The position numbers were made by a program, and so were the translations under genes. A DNA stretch of 64,000 nucleotides from an uncultured Prevotellaceae bacterium (lineage in GTDB: Bacteria > Bacteroidota > Bacteroidia > Bacteroidales > Bacteroidaceae). The notes below the pieces were generated by a model. That model was not told the origin of the DNA and did not search any database. It was given only the letters and a program-made list of their open reading frames with translations. Shown here piece by piece: positions 42,292 through 50,265 of this stretch. Numbering within the stretch: the first letter of the stretch is position 1; every line of letters begins with the position of its first letter. Location: contig CADBAG010000001.1 of NCBI GenBank assembly GCA_902792635.1, positions 92,860 to 156,859 of the forward strand. The letters run 5' to 3'.

Positions 42292-44451
42292 ATGAATAGA
42301 AAAATACTGATATATCAAGTCTTCACCCGCCTTTTCGGCAACCGTAATTCTACTCGGAAGAAGGATGGTACGCTTGCCGAGAATGGTGTGGGGAAGATGA
42401 ACGACTTTGATGTCGTGCGCTTGCGTAAGATCCATGATATGGGTTTTACGCATGTGTGGTTTACAGGTGTCATCCGTCACGCTACTACGACCGACTATAC
42501 GCAGTACGGTATTCCTCGTCAGCATCCTTGCGTGGTCAAGGGTAAGGCGGGATCTCCTTATGCCATCACCGATTATTACGACATTGACCCAGATATCGCC
42601 GTCAATGTGCCGAATCGTATGATGGAGTTTGAGGAGCTTGTTGATCGTACCCATTTGTCGGGAATGAAGGTCATCATCGACTTTGTGCCTAATCATGTGG
42701 CGCGCGAGTACCACAGTATTAATTTGCCGGATGGCGTGCGCGACTTAGGTGCTGACGACGATACAAGCAAGCACTTCGATCCTCAGAACAATTTCTATTA
42801 TTGTCCTGGGTCACCGTTTGTTAGTCCTGTGGCTCCGGCTGAAGGTGAGGAACCTTATGTCGAGAATCCGGCCAAGTGCACGGGTAACGACAAGTTCAAT
42901 GCTACGCCGGGCAAGTACGACTGGTACGAGACGGTGAAGCTCAACTATGGTATCGACTATTGCGATGCCGGTGGCCGTAGCTATCACTTCAATCCTATTC
43001 CCGACACGTGGAAGAAGATGACCGACATTCTGCTATTCTGGGCAAGTAAAGGCATTGACGGTTTCCGCTGCGATATGGCAGAGATGGTGCCTGCTGCTTT
43101 CTGGGCTTATGCTACGGGTATCGTGAAAGAGCGTTTCCCTCATATCATCTTTATCGGTGAGGTCTACGATACGAACCAGTATCGCACCTATGTGGCCTCG
43201 GGTTTCGATTATCTCTATGATAAGGTAGGCATGTACGATTGCTTGCGCGATGTCGTGTGCGAGCGCCGATCGGCTAACAGTATCACGTGGTGCTGGCAGA
43301 ATACGGACGACATCAAGGATCACATGCTCTACTTCCTTGAGAACCACGATGAGCAGCGCATCGCAAGCGACTTCTTCTGTGGTGATGGCGCCCAGGCTGT
43401 ACCTGCACTTGTCGTTGCTGCTTTGTTGCAGAAGAACCCGTTCATGGTCTACTTCGGTCAGGAACTCGGTGAGCACGGCATGGATGATGAAGGCTTCTCG
43501 GGACCCGATGGCCGTACTACAATCTTCGACTATTGGTGTGTCGACTCCGTGCGTCGTGCATTCTTTACGCCCAATGAGCTCACGGAGAAGGAGAAACAGC
43601 TACAGGCTGTTTACCGCAGCGTGTTGCGTATCGCCAACCGCGAGAAAGCGGTGCGTGAGGGCGACTGCTTCGACCTTATGTATGTCAACACGCAGACGTG
43701 GCAGTTCAATCCGCGTTCACAGTATGCTTTCATCCGTAAGAAAGATGACGATGTGCTGCTGATCGTTGCCAACTTCTCAAGGCCGGAGGTGAATGTGTCT
43801 GTTGTCATTCCTTCTCATGCTTTCGAGTTCTTGGGGTTGCCTGAACGCAATGTCATGGCTTCCGACTTGCTGAGTGGAGAGAAAATCGAACTGACGCTGA
43901 AGAAAGACAGTGCCGTGTCAATGACGATTCCTCCTTATGGTGCGAGAATCCTTAAGTTCAATATAAAGATGAGAGACGATGCTTATGCTCTCAATGAGCA
44001 CGCCAAGAACGAGTTCCCGCCGGCACATACCGCCGAGCACCTTCTCAACCAACTGATGATCAGGATGTTCGGATGCGAGCGTTCTCGCAATGCGCATATC
44101 GAGCGGAAGAAGAGCAAGATCAGTTATGTACTTGACCATAAGCCTTCGCGTCAGGAGGAGAAAGCGATTGAGGACGAAATGAACCGCTTGATACAGGCCG
44201 ACATGCCGGTGACCTATGAGACGGTAGACCGTAACCATCTGCCTGAAGGCATCTCGCTCGACCGTCTGCCGAAGGATGCTTCTGAGGCTATCCGTATCGT
44301 GCGTATCGGCGACTACGACGTCTGTCCGTGTATCGGTAAGCATGTGCGCTCTACAGCTCAGATCGGTAAGTTTGAGTTGCTCGGTACCAACTGGGATGAG
44401 CCTACGCATACGTTCCGTATCCGGTTCAAGGTCATCCCGTCGGCGATGTAA
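42292..44451 (+). CDS. GH13 alpha-amylase fused to an AlaX-like tRNA-editing domain
   Basis: A 719-residue soluble protein. Residues 1 to about 555 form a GH13 alpha-glucan hydrolase: VIIDFVPNHVAREY, nucleophile Asp261 in GFRCDMAEM, acid/base Glu290 in FIGEVYD, Asp353 in ENHDEQRI. From about residue 560 the sequence becomes an AlaX/ThrRS-SAD-type editing domain with H579-TAE-H583 and C680-IGK-H684, the four expected metal ligands, then STAQIGKFELLG. No stop separates the two; an internal ATG at 43969 could give the second part alone. No signal peptide is seen, so it acts in the cytoplasm. It is likely co-transcribed with fabD. Confidence 0.9.
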   Translation: MNRKILIYQVFTRLFGNRNSTRKKDGTLAENGVGKMNDFDVVRLRKIHDMGFTHVWFTGVIRHATTTDYTQYGIPRQHPCVVKGKAGSPYAITDYYDIDPDIAVNVPNRMMEFEELVDRTHLSGMKVIIDFVPNHVAREYHSINLPDGVRDLGADDDTSKHFDPQNNFYYCPGSPFVSPVAPAEGEEPYVENPAKCTGNDKFNATPGKYDWYETVKLNYGIDYCDAGGRSYHFNPIPDTWKKMTDILLFWASKGIDGFRCDMAEMVPAAFWAYATGIVKERFPHIIFIGEVYDTNQYRTYVASGFDYLYDKVGMYDCLRDVVCERRSANSITWCWQNTDDIKDHMLYFLENHDEQRIASDFFCGDGAQAVPALVVAALLQKNPFMVYFGQELGEHGMDDEGFSGPDGRTTIFDYWCVDSVRRAFFTPNELTEKEKQLQAVYRSVLRIANREKAVREGDCFDLMYVNTQTWQFNPRSQYAFIRKKDDDVLLIVANFSRPEVNVSVVIPSHAFEFLGLPERNVMASDLLSGEKIELTLKKDSAVSMTIPPYGARILKFNIKMRDDAYALNEHAKNEFPPAHTAEHLLNQLMIRMFGCERSRNAHIERKKSKISYVLDHKPSRQEEKAIEDEMNRLIQADMPVTYETVDRNHLPEGISLDRLPKDASEAIRIVRIGDYDVCPCIGKHVRSTAQIGKFELLGTNWDEPTHTFRIRFKVIPSAM

Positions 44452-44462
44452 TAAGTAAAGGA

Positions 44463-44505
44463 AAAAGAAAAGCCGTAATGCTAAGTGCACTACGGCTTTT
44501 CTTTT
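44463..44505. terminator. Bidirectional terminator between the GH13 fusion and rng
   Basis: A perfect 15-bp stem (AAAAGAAAAGCCGTA and its complement) with a 13-nt loop. A- and T-rich flanks work on both strands. It overlaps the rng stop codon. Confidence 0.9.
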
Positions 44506-46078
44506 ATTTTGCTTCGTTTTCTTCCTTCATGTCTATGAACTCACCTTTGTCGTCATAGAACTCGTACTGAAGAAAAGCGAGTTTCTGAGAGGAGTAGACG
44601 TGTACTCCAAATCCATACTTCATCTGCCACTTGCGCTTGAGGCTCACAATGCCTTGATTGATATAAGCCGCAACGTATGGGTGGACATAGAGATAGAACT
44701 TTTTGATGCCTATCTTGTTGACGAGTTGGTCAATTTTTCTCTCAAGCTGGTCCGTGAACAGGAAACTGGAGCGGATCTTTCCGGTACCTCCGCATGTAGG
44801 ACAGTCTTCCTCCACATTGACGTCCATAGCGGGGCGCACACGCTGGCGTGTGATCTGCATCAGCCCGAACTTGCTCAGCGGTAAGATGTTGTGGCGTGCA
44901 CGGTCTTTCTGCATGTCCTTGCACATACGCTCATAGAGCATCTGACGGTCTTCGGCAAGGTTCATGTCGATAAAGTCCACTACGATGATTCCTCCCATAT
45001 CACGTAGTCTTAATTGTCGGGCGAGCTCATCAGCTGCCCCGAGATTGGTGTCGAGTGCTGTGCCTTCCTGCCCATTTTGATTCTTAGACCTGTTGCCGCT
45101 GTTGACGTCTACCACATGCATGGCCTCGGTGTGCTCAATGATGAGGTAAGCACCGTGTGCATAGTTGACGACCTTGCCAAAACTGGCCTTGATCTGCTTG
45201 GTGACATTGAAATTGTCAAAGATAGGCACTTTACCCGTGTACATCTTCACAATGTTAGCTCTTTCTGGAGCTATCAACGTCACATAATCCTTTACTTCTT
45301 TGCAAATAGCCTCATCGTTGACATAGATGTTCTCGTAAGTGGGGTTGAAAAGATCACGCAGCATAGCTACCGCTCTTCCTGTCTCTTCGTAGATGAGCTG
45401 TGGACGATGTTGTGTCTTCTGCACCTTATTGATAGCATCCTGCCATCTGCCGGTGAGGATCTTCAGTTCAGCGTCGAGCTCAGCCACTCTCTTGCCTTCG
45501 GCTACCGTGCGCACGATGACGCCACAGTTCTTAGGCTTGATGCTTTGAATAAGTTGTTTAAGCCTTGACTTTTCCTCACCGCTCTTGATTTTAGAAGATA
45601 CTGAGACCTTGTCACCAAAGGGGATAAGGACGAGGTAGCGTCCGGCAAAGCTCAGTTCTGCCGTCAGGCGCGGGCCTTTTGTAGAGATAGGCTCTTTGAC
45701 AATTTGTACGAGAACCTCTTGTCCCACTTTGAGTGTCTGCTGCACGCTGCCGTCTTTCTGAAGATCAGGCTGGCGTGACGCTTTTGCAAAGGGCACGAGA
45801 TGTTTTCGGTCACTTTCTACCTGCTTGAGGTACTTTGCGTAAGAATTAAATTGACTACCCAGATCAAGATAATGCAAGAAAGCATCGCGTTCATAACCTA
45901 CATCCACGAAACATGCGTTGAGACCCGGCATGAGTTTCTTCACTTTCGCGACATAGATGTTGCCCACCGAGTAGTTGGCCGAGCGAGACTCGTTCTGATA
46001 TTCAACCAGTCGTTTGTCTTCGAGCAAGGCTATCGAGATCTCTTTAGGCTTGACATCGATTATTACTTCACTTGTCAT
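44504..46078 (-). CDS. rng: Ribonuclease G/E family endonuclease
   Basis: A 524-residue endoribonuclease for rRNA maturation and mRNA turnover. I start at MTSEVIIDVKPKEISIALL (46078). The N-terminal S1 domain shows VGNIYVAKVKKLMPGLNACFVDVG, the catalytic domain has GGIIVVDFIDM with the metal aspartates, and the zinc link is in CPTCGGTG. Lacking the long RNase E C-terminal scaffold, it fits RNase G. Upstream are the small basic gene and its terminator. Confidence 0.93.
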   Translation of the reverse strand: MTSEVIIDVKPKEISIALLEDKRLVEYQNESRSANYSVGNIYVAKVKKLMPGLNACFVDVGYERDAFLHYLDLGSQFNSYAKYLKQVESDRKHLVPFAKASRQPDLQKDGSVQQTLKVGQEVLVQIVKEPISTKGPRLTAELSFAGRYLVLIPFGDKVSVSSKIKSGEEKSRLKQLIQSIKPKNCGVIVRTVAEGKRVAELDAELKILTGRWQDAINKVQKTQHRPQLIYEETGRAVAMLRDLFNPTYENIYVNDEAICKEVKDYVTLIAPERANIVKMYTGKVPIFDNFNVTKQIKASFGKVVNYAHGAYLIIEHTEAMHVVDVNSGNRSKNQNGQEGTALDTNLGAADELARQLRLRDMGGIIVVDFIDMNLAEDRQMLYERMCKDMQKDRARHNILPLSKFGLMQITRQRVRPAMDVNVEEDCPTCGGTGKIRSSFLFTDQLERKIDQLVNKIGIKKFYLYVHPYVAAYINQGIVSLKRKWQMKYGFGVHVYSSQKLAFLQYEFYDDKGEFIDMKEENEAK

Positions 46079-46130
46079 TTCTGATGGTGTTTTTCTCTGT
46101 TGTCTCTCCGACAACGTTTTCTTTAATTGA

Positions 46131-46163
46131 AAAAAGGGGCAAGCCTCGTAGGGCATGCCCCTT
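46131..46163 (-). terminator. Terminator after the small basic gene
   Basis: Read on the minus strand: AAGGGGCA, loop, TGCCCCTTTTTT. Stem 8 bp. Confidence 0.8.
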
Positions 46164-46183
46164 CTTGGAACTGTCGCTCGGGC

Positions 46184-46273
46184 TTACTTGCTCTTATGAC
46201 GGTTCTTGCGCAGTCTCTTTTTGCGCTTATGCGTAGCCATCTTGTGGCCTTTTTTCTTTTTACCGTTTGGCAT
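46184..46273 (-). CDS. 29-residue Lys/Arg-rich protein, probable ribosomal-type peptide
   Basis: An ATG at 46271-46273 opens MPNGKKKKGHKMATHKRKKR followed by LRKNRHKSK and TAA. Two thirds of the residues are basic, as in very small ribosomal proteins (S21/THX/bS22 and related types). It has its own terminator, lies between HU and rng, and is too short for ordinary gene finders. I think it belongs to a conserved small Bacteroidota ribosomal-protein-like family, but I cannot name the family with certainty. Confidence 0.75.
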   Translation of the reverse strand: MPNGKKKKGHKMATHKRKKRLRKNRHKSK

Positions 46274-46326
46274 AATAATAAGTTTAAATAATGTTGTTAT
46301 ATAATATCTTTATAAAAGACTTTCTT

Positions 46327-46608
46327 TTACTCACCCTTCATCTCATCCACGAAGACCTTGGCCGGTTTGAAGGCTGGAATGTCGTGGGCGGCAATGGTGA
46401 TAGTCATGTCCTTGCCGATGTCGCGTGCGGTCTTGGTAGCACGGTGCTTGATAATGAAGCTGCCGAATCCACGTAGATAAACATTCTCCTTCTTGTCAAG
46501 CATGGTGCGCTTCACAGTCTCCATGAATGCTTCCACAACTACGGAAACCTCTTTTCTCTGCAAGCCCGTCTGTTCAGCAATCTCGTTGATGATATCTGCT
46601 TTTGTCAT
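46327..46608 (-). CDS. HU-family DNA-binding protein
   Basis: A 93-residue nucleoid protein that bends DNA as a dimer. It begins MTKADIINEIAEQTGL and carries the DNA-binding arm in VYLRGFGSFIIKHRATKTARDIGKD. The C-terminus is AFKPAKVFVDEMKG. It is preceded by a TAATTTTG element and followed by the small basic gene on the same strand. Confidence 0.93.
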   Translation of the reverse strand: MTKADIINEIAEQTGLQRKEVSVVVEAFMETVKRTMLDKKENVYLRGFGSFIIKHRATKTARDIGKDMTITIAAHDIPAFKPAKVFVDEMKGE

Positions 46609-46674
46609 CTTTATAATATCTTTGTTATATCTTGTTTATTCTCAACTATTTGTCGAGGTTGTTTTTCGAGTGTG

Positions 46675-46682
46675 CAAAATTA
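46675..46682 (-). promoter_or_regulatory. -7 element for the HU gene
   Basis: TAATTTTG on the minus strand, about 67 bp before the start. Confidence 0.5.
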
Positions 46683-46746
46683 CTAATAATATTGGTGAAA
46701 ACGAAATTTATCAGTGACTTTTTCTAATTTTTATATTTTAACGGGC

Positions 46747-47787
46747 CTAAAAGAGAGGCAGATTCCTCGAAATCTTCTTTTGAAGTATTTTTGTAAGTTT
46801 CAGTCCCCGTTGTGTATGATGGATAATATCGTCATGTATCGTGCTGATGTCATTGAACATCTCGCAGGCTGCAGTCTGAAACACATTAGGCCTACGCTGA
46901 CTCTTGTCGCCATCTGGATTGACCACCACCTTTATACCTTTGGGTACAACATTGACATCGATGTCCGTACCTGCTAATGTCGGCTCGCCATCGAAGTGGA
47001 TAGGTCCCTCTTCGGAACGATGAACGTGCAGGTGTCGCGTGCGGAAGGTCTTGATACGCGAGCTCTTGTCCAAGGTCTTACTGAACATGTCGATGGCAAT
47101 CTGCGGTGCCTCAAGGATATCGAAAGGTTCCATGATAACTACATCCATCAGACCATCACTCATACTTGCTTGTGGTGCAATGTATGCATTGTTGCCATAT
47201 TGCGAGGCGTTGGCACAGGTGACAAGGAGCGCTTTATAGGTCGTAGTGTCCTCATCGGTGCTCAGCTCATAGGTCTGCGGCTTATACTTCAGACCTGATT
47301 CCAACACTTGCTGGACGTATGTGATAGGCCCGCGCTTGCCTGCCTCAGCAAACTTGAAACTGATGAAGGCGTCAAAGCCCATGCCACAGGTGCAGAAGAA
47401 GTCATGACCGTTGACAGTGCAATAGTCCAAGTCATGAATCTCACAAGCGTTTAGCATCTCCAAACTCTTCTTTATATTAATAGGTATAAGAAGATGACGT
47501 GCCAGTCCGTTCCCAGACCCGCACGGGATGATTCCTAAGGCTGTGGAAGTGTGCGTGATGCCTCGTGCTACTTCGTTGACAGTGCCGTCACCACCAATAG
47601 CAACGACAATATCTATGCCTTCTGCTGCAGCCTGTTTAGACAACTCCTCAGCATGACCTGCATATTGTGTCTCGAGAATCTCATAGCTAAACTTCGACTT
47701 GTCTAAATACTCGTCGATAGCCTCCGGAATGCCCGACTTGCTCACGGTTCCGGAGATGGGGTTGATGATGAATCTAACTCTTTTCAT
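46747..47787 (-). CDS. Diacylglycerol/sphingoid lipid kinase family protein
   Basis: A 346-residue lipid kinase of the DagK/YegS/LCB5 superfamily. The nucleotide loop is VVAIGGDGTVNEVA (about residues 60-75), followed by IPCGSGNGLARH and DYCTVNGHDFFCTCGMGFDAFI. The C-terminus holds the usual DGEPTL. It is divergent to spt, whose product starts sphingolipid synthesis, so a sphingoid or ceramide-type substrate is attractive, but diacylglycerol is equally possible from sequence. Confidence 0.87.
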   Translation of the reverse strand: MKRVRFIINPISGTVSKSGIPEAIDEYLDKSKFSYEILETQYAGHAEELSKQAAAEGIDIVVAIGGDGTVNEVARGITHTSTALGIIPCGSGNGLARHLLIPINIKKSLEMLNACEIHDLDYCTVNGHDFFCTCGMGFDAFISFKFAEAGKRGPITYVQQVLESGLKYKPQTYELSTDEDTTTYKALLVTCANASQYGNNAYIAPQASMSDGLMDVVIMEPFDILEAPQIAIDMFSKTLDKSSRIKTFRTRHLHVHRSEEGPIHFDGEPTLAGTDIDVNVVPKGIKVVVNPDGDKSQRRPNVFQTAACEMFNDISTIHDDIIHHTQRGLKLTKILQKKISRNLPLF

Positions 47788-47806
47788 TAGAGATACGTTT
47801 TAGTTG

Positions 47807-47814
47807 CAAAAATA
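47807..47814 (-). promoter_or_regulatory. -7 element for the lipid kinase
   Basis: TATTTTTG on the minus strand, 20 bp before the start. Confidence 0.5.
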
Positions 47815-47909
47815 ATACATTCCTCATTGAGAAAGGGCCGAAATCTCGTTTTTTTTTGTTAATAAGACGTTTTGTGGTTGATTTCTTGCTTATTAATTAG
47901 ATTTCTTTG

Positions 47910-47917
47910 TAACTTTG
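47910..47917 (+). promoter_or_regulatory. -7 element for spt
   Basis: TAACTTTG, 43 bp before the start at 47961. Confidence 0.6.
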
Positions 47918-47960
47918 CAACCCATAAAAAGATAGTTAGCAAATTCTTCACCTATTAAAA

Positions 47961-49148
47961 ATGGGACAGTTAACAGAAAGATATAAGCATTATCGTGTAC
48001 CTCAGAAGTACATGGAAGAGGGCGTATACCCTTATTTCAGAGAGATTACGAGCAAGCAGGGTCCAGAAGTGATCATGGGCGGCCGTAAGATCTTGATGTT
48101 TGGAAGTAATGCCTACACAGGTCTCACAGGGGACCAGCGTATTATTGATGCAGGTAAAGCTGCACTTGACAAGTATGGCTCAGGATGTGCCGGAAGTCGT
48201 TTCCTCAATGGAACGCTCGACATCCATGTGCAGCTCGAGAAGGAGCTCGCCGAATATGAGCACAAAGACGCAGCTCTTTGCTTCTCTACAGGTTTCTCTG
48301 TCAATTCAGGTGTCATCCCTGCTATCGTGGGTCGTGGTGACTACCTCATCTGCGATGACCGTGACCACGCTTCTATCGTTGATGGACGTCGTCTGAGTTT
48401 CGCCACGCAGCTGCACTACAAGCACAACGATATGGCAGACTTGGAGCGTATCCTTGAGAAACTCCCGCACGATGCCATTAAGCTGATTGTTGTAGACGGT
48501 GTCTTCTCTATGGAGGGTGATCTTGCCAAGCTCCCCGAGATTGTGGAGCTCAAGCATAAGTACAACTGCTCTATCATGGTCGATGAGGCTCATGGTCTCG
48601 GTGTGTTCGGCGATGCCGGTCGTGGTGTTTGCCACCACTTCGGTCTTCAGGATGATATCGACCTGATCATGGGTACATTCTCGAAGAGTTTGGCTTCTAT
48701 CGGTGGTTTCATTGCTTCCGACTGGGATACAATCAACTATCTTCGTCATACATCTCGTACCTATATCTTCTCAGCAAGTGATACGCCAGCCGCAACAGCT
48801 TGCGCTTTGGAGGCTCTCCATATCATTCAGAATGAGCCGGAGCGTCGTCAGCGTCTGTGGGATGTTACCAACTATGCCCTGAAGCGTTTCCGTGAGGAAG
48901 GTTTCGAGATTGGTGAGACTGAGAGCCCAATCATCCCGCTTTATGTCCGCGATGATACAAAGACGTTCTTGGTAACAAAGCTTGCTTTCGATGCAGGTGT
49001 GTTCATCAACCCAGTTATTCCTCCTGCTTGTGCACCTCAGGACACACTCGTTCGTTTCGCTCTGATGGCTACCCATACCAAGGAGCAGGTAGAGCGCGGT
49101 GTCCAGGCCCTGAAGAAGATCTTCGTGGAGCAGGGAATCATCAAATAG
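47961..49148 (+). CDS. spt: Serine palmitoyltransferase
   Basis: Condenses serine with an acyl thioester to make 3-ketosphinganine, the first committed step of sphingolipid synthesis in Bacteroidota. The 395-residue PLP enzyme has GSNAYTGLTGD, GSGCAGSRFLNGTLDIH, the DEAHGLG aspartate/histidine pair and the PLP lysine in GTFSKSLASIGG. Homologous alpha-oxoamine synthases (KBL, BioF) share the fold; the N-terminal MEEGVYPYFREI pattern favours Spt. It has its own promoter, and a repeat block lies beyond its stop. Confidence 0.92.
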   Translation: MGQLTERYKHYRVPQKYMEEGVYPYFREITSKQGPEVIMGGRKILMFGSNAYTGLTGDQRIIDAGKAALDKYGSGCAGSRFLNGTLDIHVQLEKELAEYEHKDAALCFSTGFSVNSGVIPAIVGRGDYLICDDRDHASIVDGRRLSFATQLHYKHNDMADLERILEKLPHDAIKLIVVDGVFSMEGDLAKLPEIVELKHKYNCSIMVDEAHGLGVFGDAGRGVCHHFGLQDDIDLIMGTFSKSLASIGGFIASDWDTINYLRHTSRTYIFSASDTPAATACALEALHIIQNEPERRQRLWDVTNYALKRFREEGFEIGETESPIIPLYVRDDTKTFLVTKLAFDAGVFINPVIPPACAPQDTLVRFALMATHTKEQVERGVQALKKIFVEQGIIK

Positions 49149-49354
49149 CGCCTTACGCTTCGCTAAAGAATAAAGAATAAAGAAGAAAGAAAAAAGAATA
49201 CTGAATACAGTAAGGGTAAGCCTCTGTATTCAGTATTCTTTTGTTTTGGGGTTAATGTATTCTTCTGTTAGGGGGTTAATGTATTCTTCTGTTATGGGGT
49301 TAATGTATTCTTTCTTCTTTATTCATTATTCTTTAGCGAAGCGTCTTAGCGCGT
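49148..49354. repeat. Nested inverted and tandem repeat block
   Basis: Outer arms of about 24 bp (ACGCTTCGCTAAAGAAT at 49155-49171 and its complement at 49329-49345). Inside them is a perfect 15-bp hairpin (49196-49210/49224-49238, GAATACTGAATACAG) with a 13-nt loop. After that come three tandem 24-bp units ending GGGGTTAATGTATTC (49239-49310). The block fills the whole space between spt and kdsB, and the kdsB stop codon lies within the right arm. Confidence 0.9.
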
Positions 49355-50086
49355 AGCGTAGAATTGTTCTGCTCTCTCTAAGTCTTGTGGTGTGTCGATG
49401 CCAACAGTCTCCACATTCGTGATACCTACCCGAATGCGATAGCCATTCTGAAGCCAACGAAGCTGTTCGAGGCTCTCAGCCTTTTCGAGAGATGACTGCG
49501 GAAGCTGGGTGACCTCACGCAGTACCTCGCGACGATAAGCATAGATGCCTAAGTGCTTCAGATAAGGATAACTCTCAAGCCATGTGGCCTCTTCCTTTCC
49601 GCGTACGAAGGGAATGACAGAGCGGGAGAAGTAAAGAGCGAACCCATTGTTGTCGGTCACGATCTTCGGAGAGTTAGGATTCTTCACGGCATCCATGGTT
49701 GTGAAAGGCTTTCCTAAAGTGGCGATCTGTGTAGAAGGATTGTCGAAGAGGGAGCAAAGAGTCTCTATCTGTGAAGGCTGGATGAAAGGCTCGTCTCCTT
49801 GAACGTTCACGATGACATCAGCATCCGTGTTAATCTTTTCAGCAGCCTCCTCAATACGGTCTGTACCACTCTTATGATCAGCTCGTGTCATAACAGCTTT
49901 GCCGCCAAAAGCCTTGACGGCTTCGAAAATGCGGTCATCGTCTGTCGCTACCCAAGCTTCAGGAAGGACCTTGGTCACTTGCTCATAGACGTGCTCAATG
50001 ACAGGCTTGCCTGCAAGCATGGCAAGCGGTTTGCCCGGGAATCGTGTGGAAGCGTAACGGGCGGGGATAATTGCAATGAAGTGCAT
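49346..50086 (-). CDS. kdsB: 3-deoxy-manno-octulosonate cytidylyltransferase
   Basis: Activates Kdo as CMP-Kdo for lipopolysaccharide inner-core synthesis. The 246-residue nucleotidyltransferase begins IAIIPARYASTRFPGKPLA, with VATDD, VNVQGDEPFI and YFSRSVIPF downstream. Normal length. It is convergent with spt; the last residues (YATR) are read from the repeat block. Its promoter element lies at 50127-50134. Confidence 0.95.
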   Translation of the reverse strand: MHFIAIIPARYASTRFPGKPLAMLAGKPVIEHVYEQVTKVLPEAWVATDDDRIFEAVKAFGGKAVMTRADHKSGTDRIEEAAEKINTDADVIVNVQGDEPFIQPSQIETLCSLFDNPSTQIATLGKPFTTMDAVKNPNSPKIVTDNNGFALYFSRSVIPFVRGKEEATWLESYPYLKHLGIYAYRREVLREVTQLPQSSLEKAESLEQLRWLQNGYRIRVGITNVETVGIDTPQDLERAEQFYATR

Positions 50087-50126
50087 GATATTTGTTGTTA
50101 TTATTCTGTTTCTTTGTTCTTGCTTG

Positions 50127-50134
50127 CAAAATTA
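50127..50134 (-). promoter_or_regulatory. -7 element for kdsB
   Basis: TAATTTTG on the minus strand, 41 bp before the start. Confidence 0.5.
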
Positions 50135-50230
50135 CAAAAACTAACGCTTTGTCTTGCTTAATGTCATTAAAATTTTGTCACAATGACTTAAATAAGTTTG
50201 GCTATGATGTGTATTCTCAAATTTTATGCT

Positions 50231-50238
50231 TATCTTTG
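50231..50238 (+). promoter_or_regulatory. -7 element for the MORN-glgB operon
   Basis: TATCTTTG, 28 bp before the GTG start at 50266. Confidence 0.6.
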
Positions 50239-50265
50239 AACCAACATTGATAAAGACAATTCATC

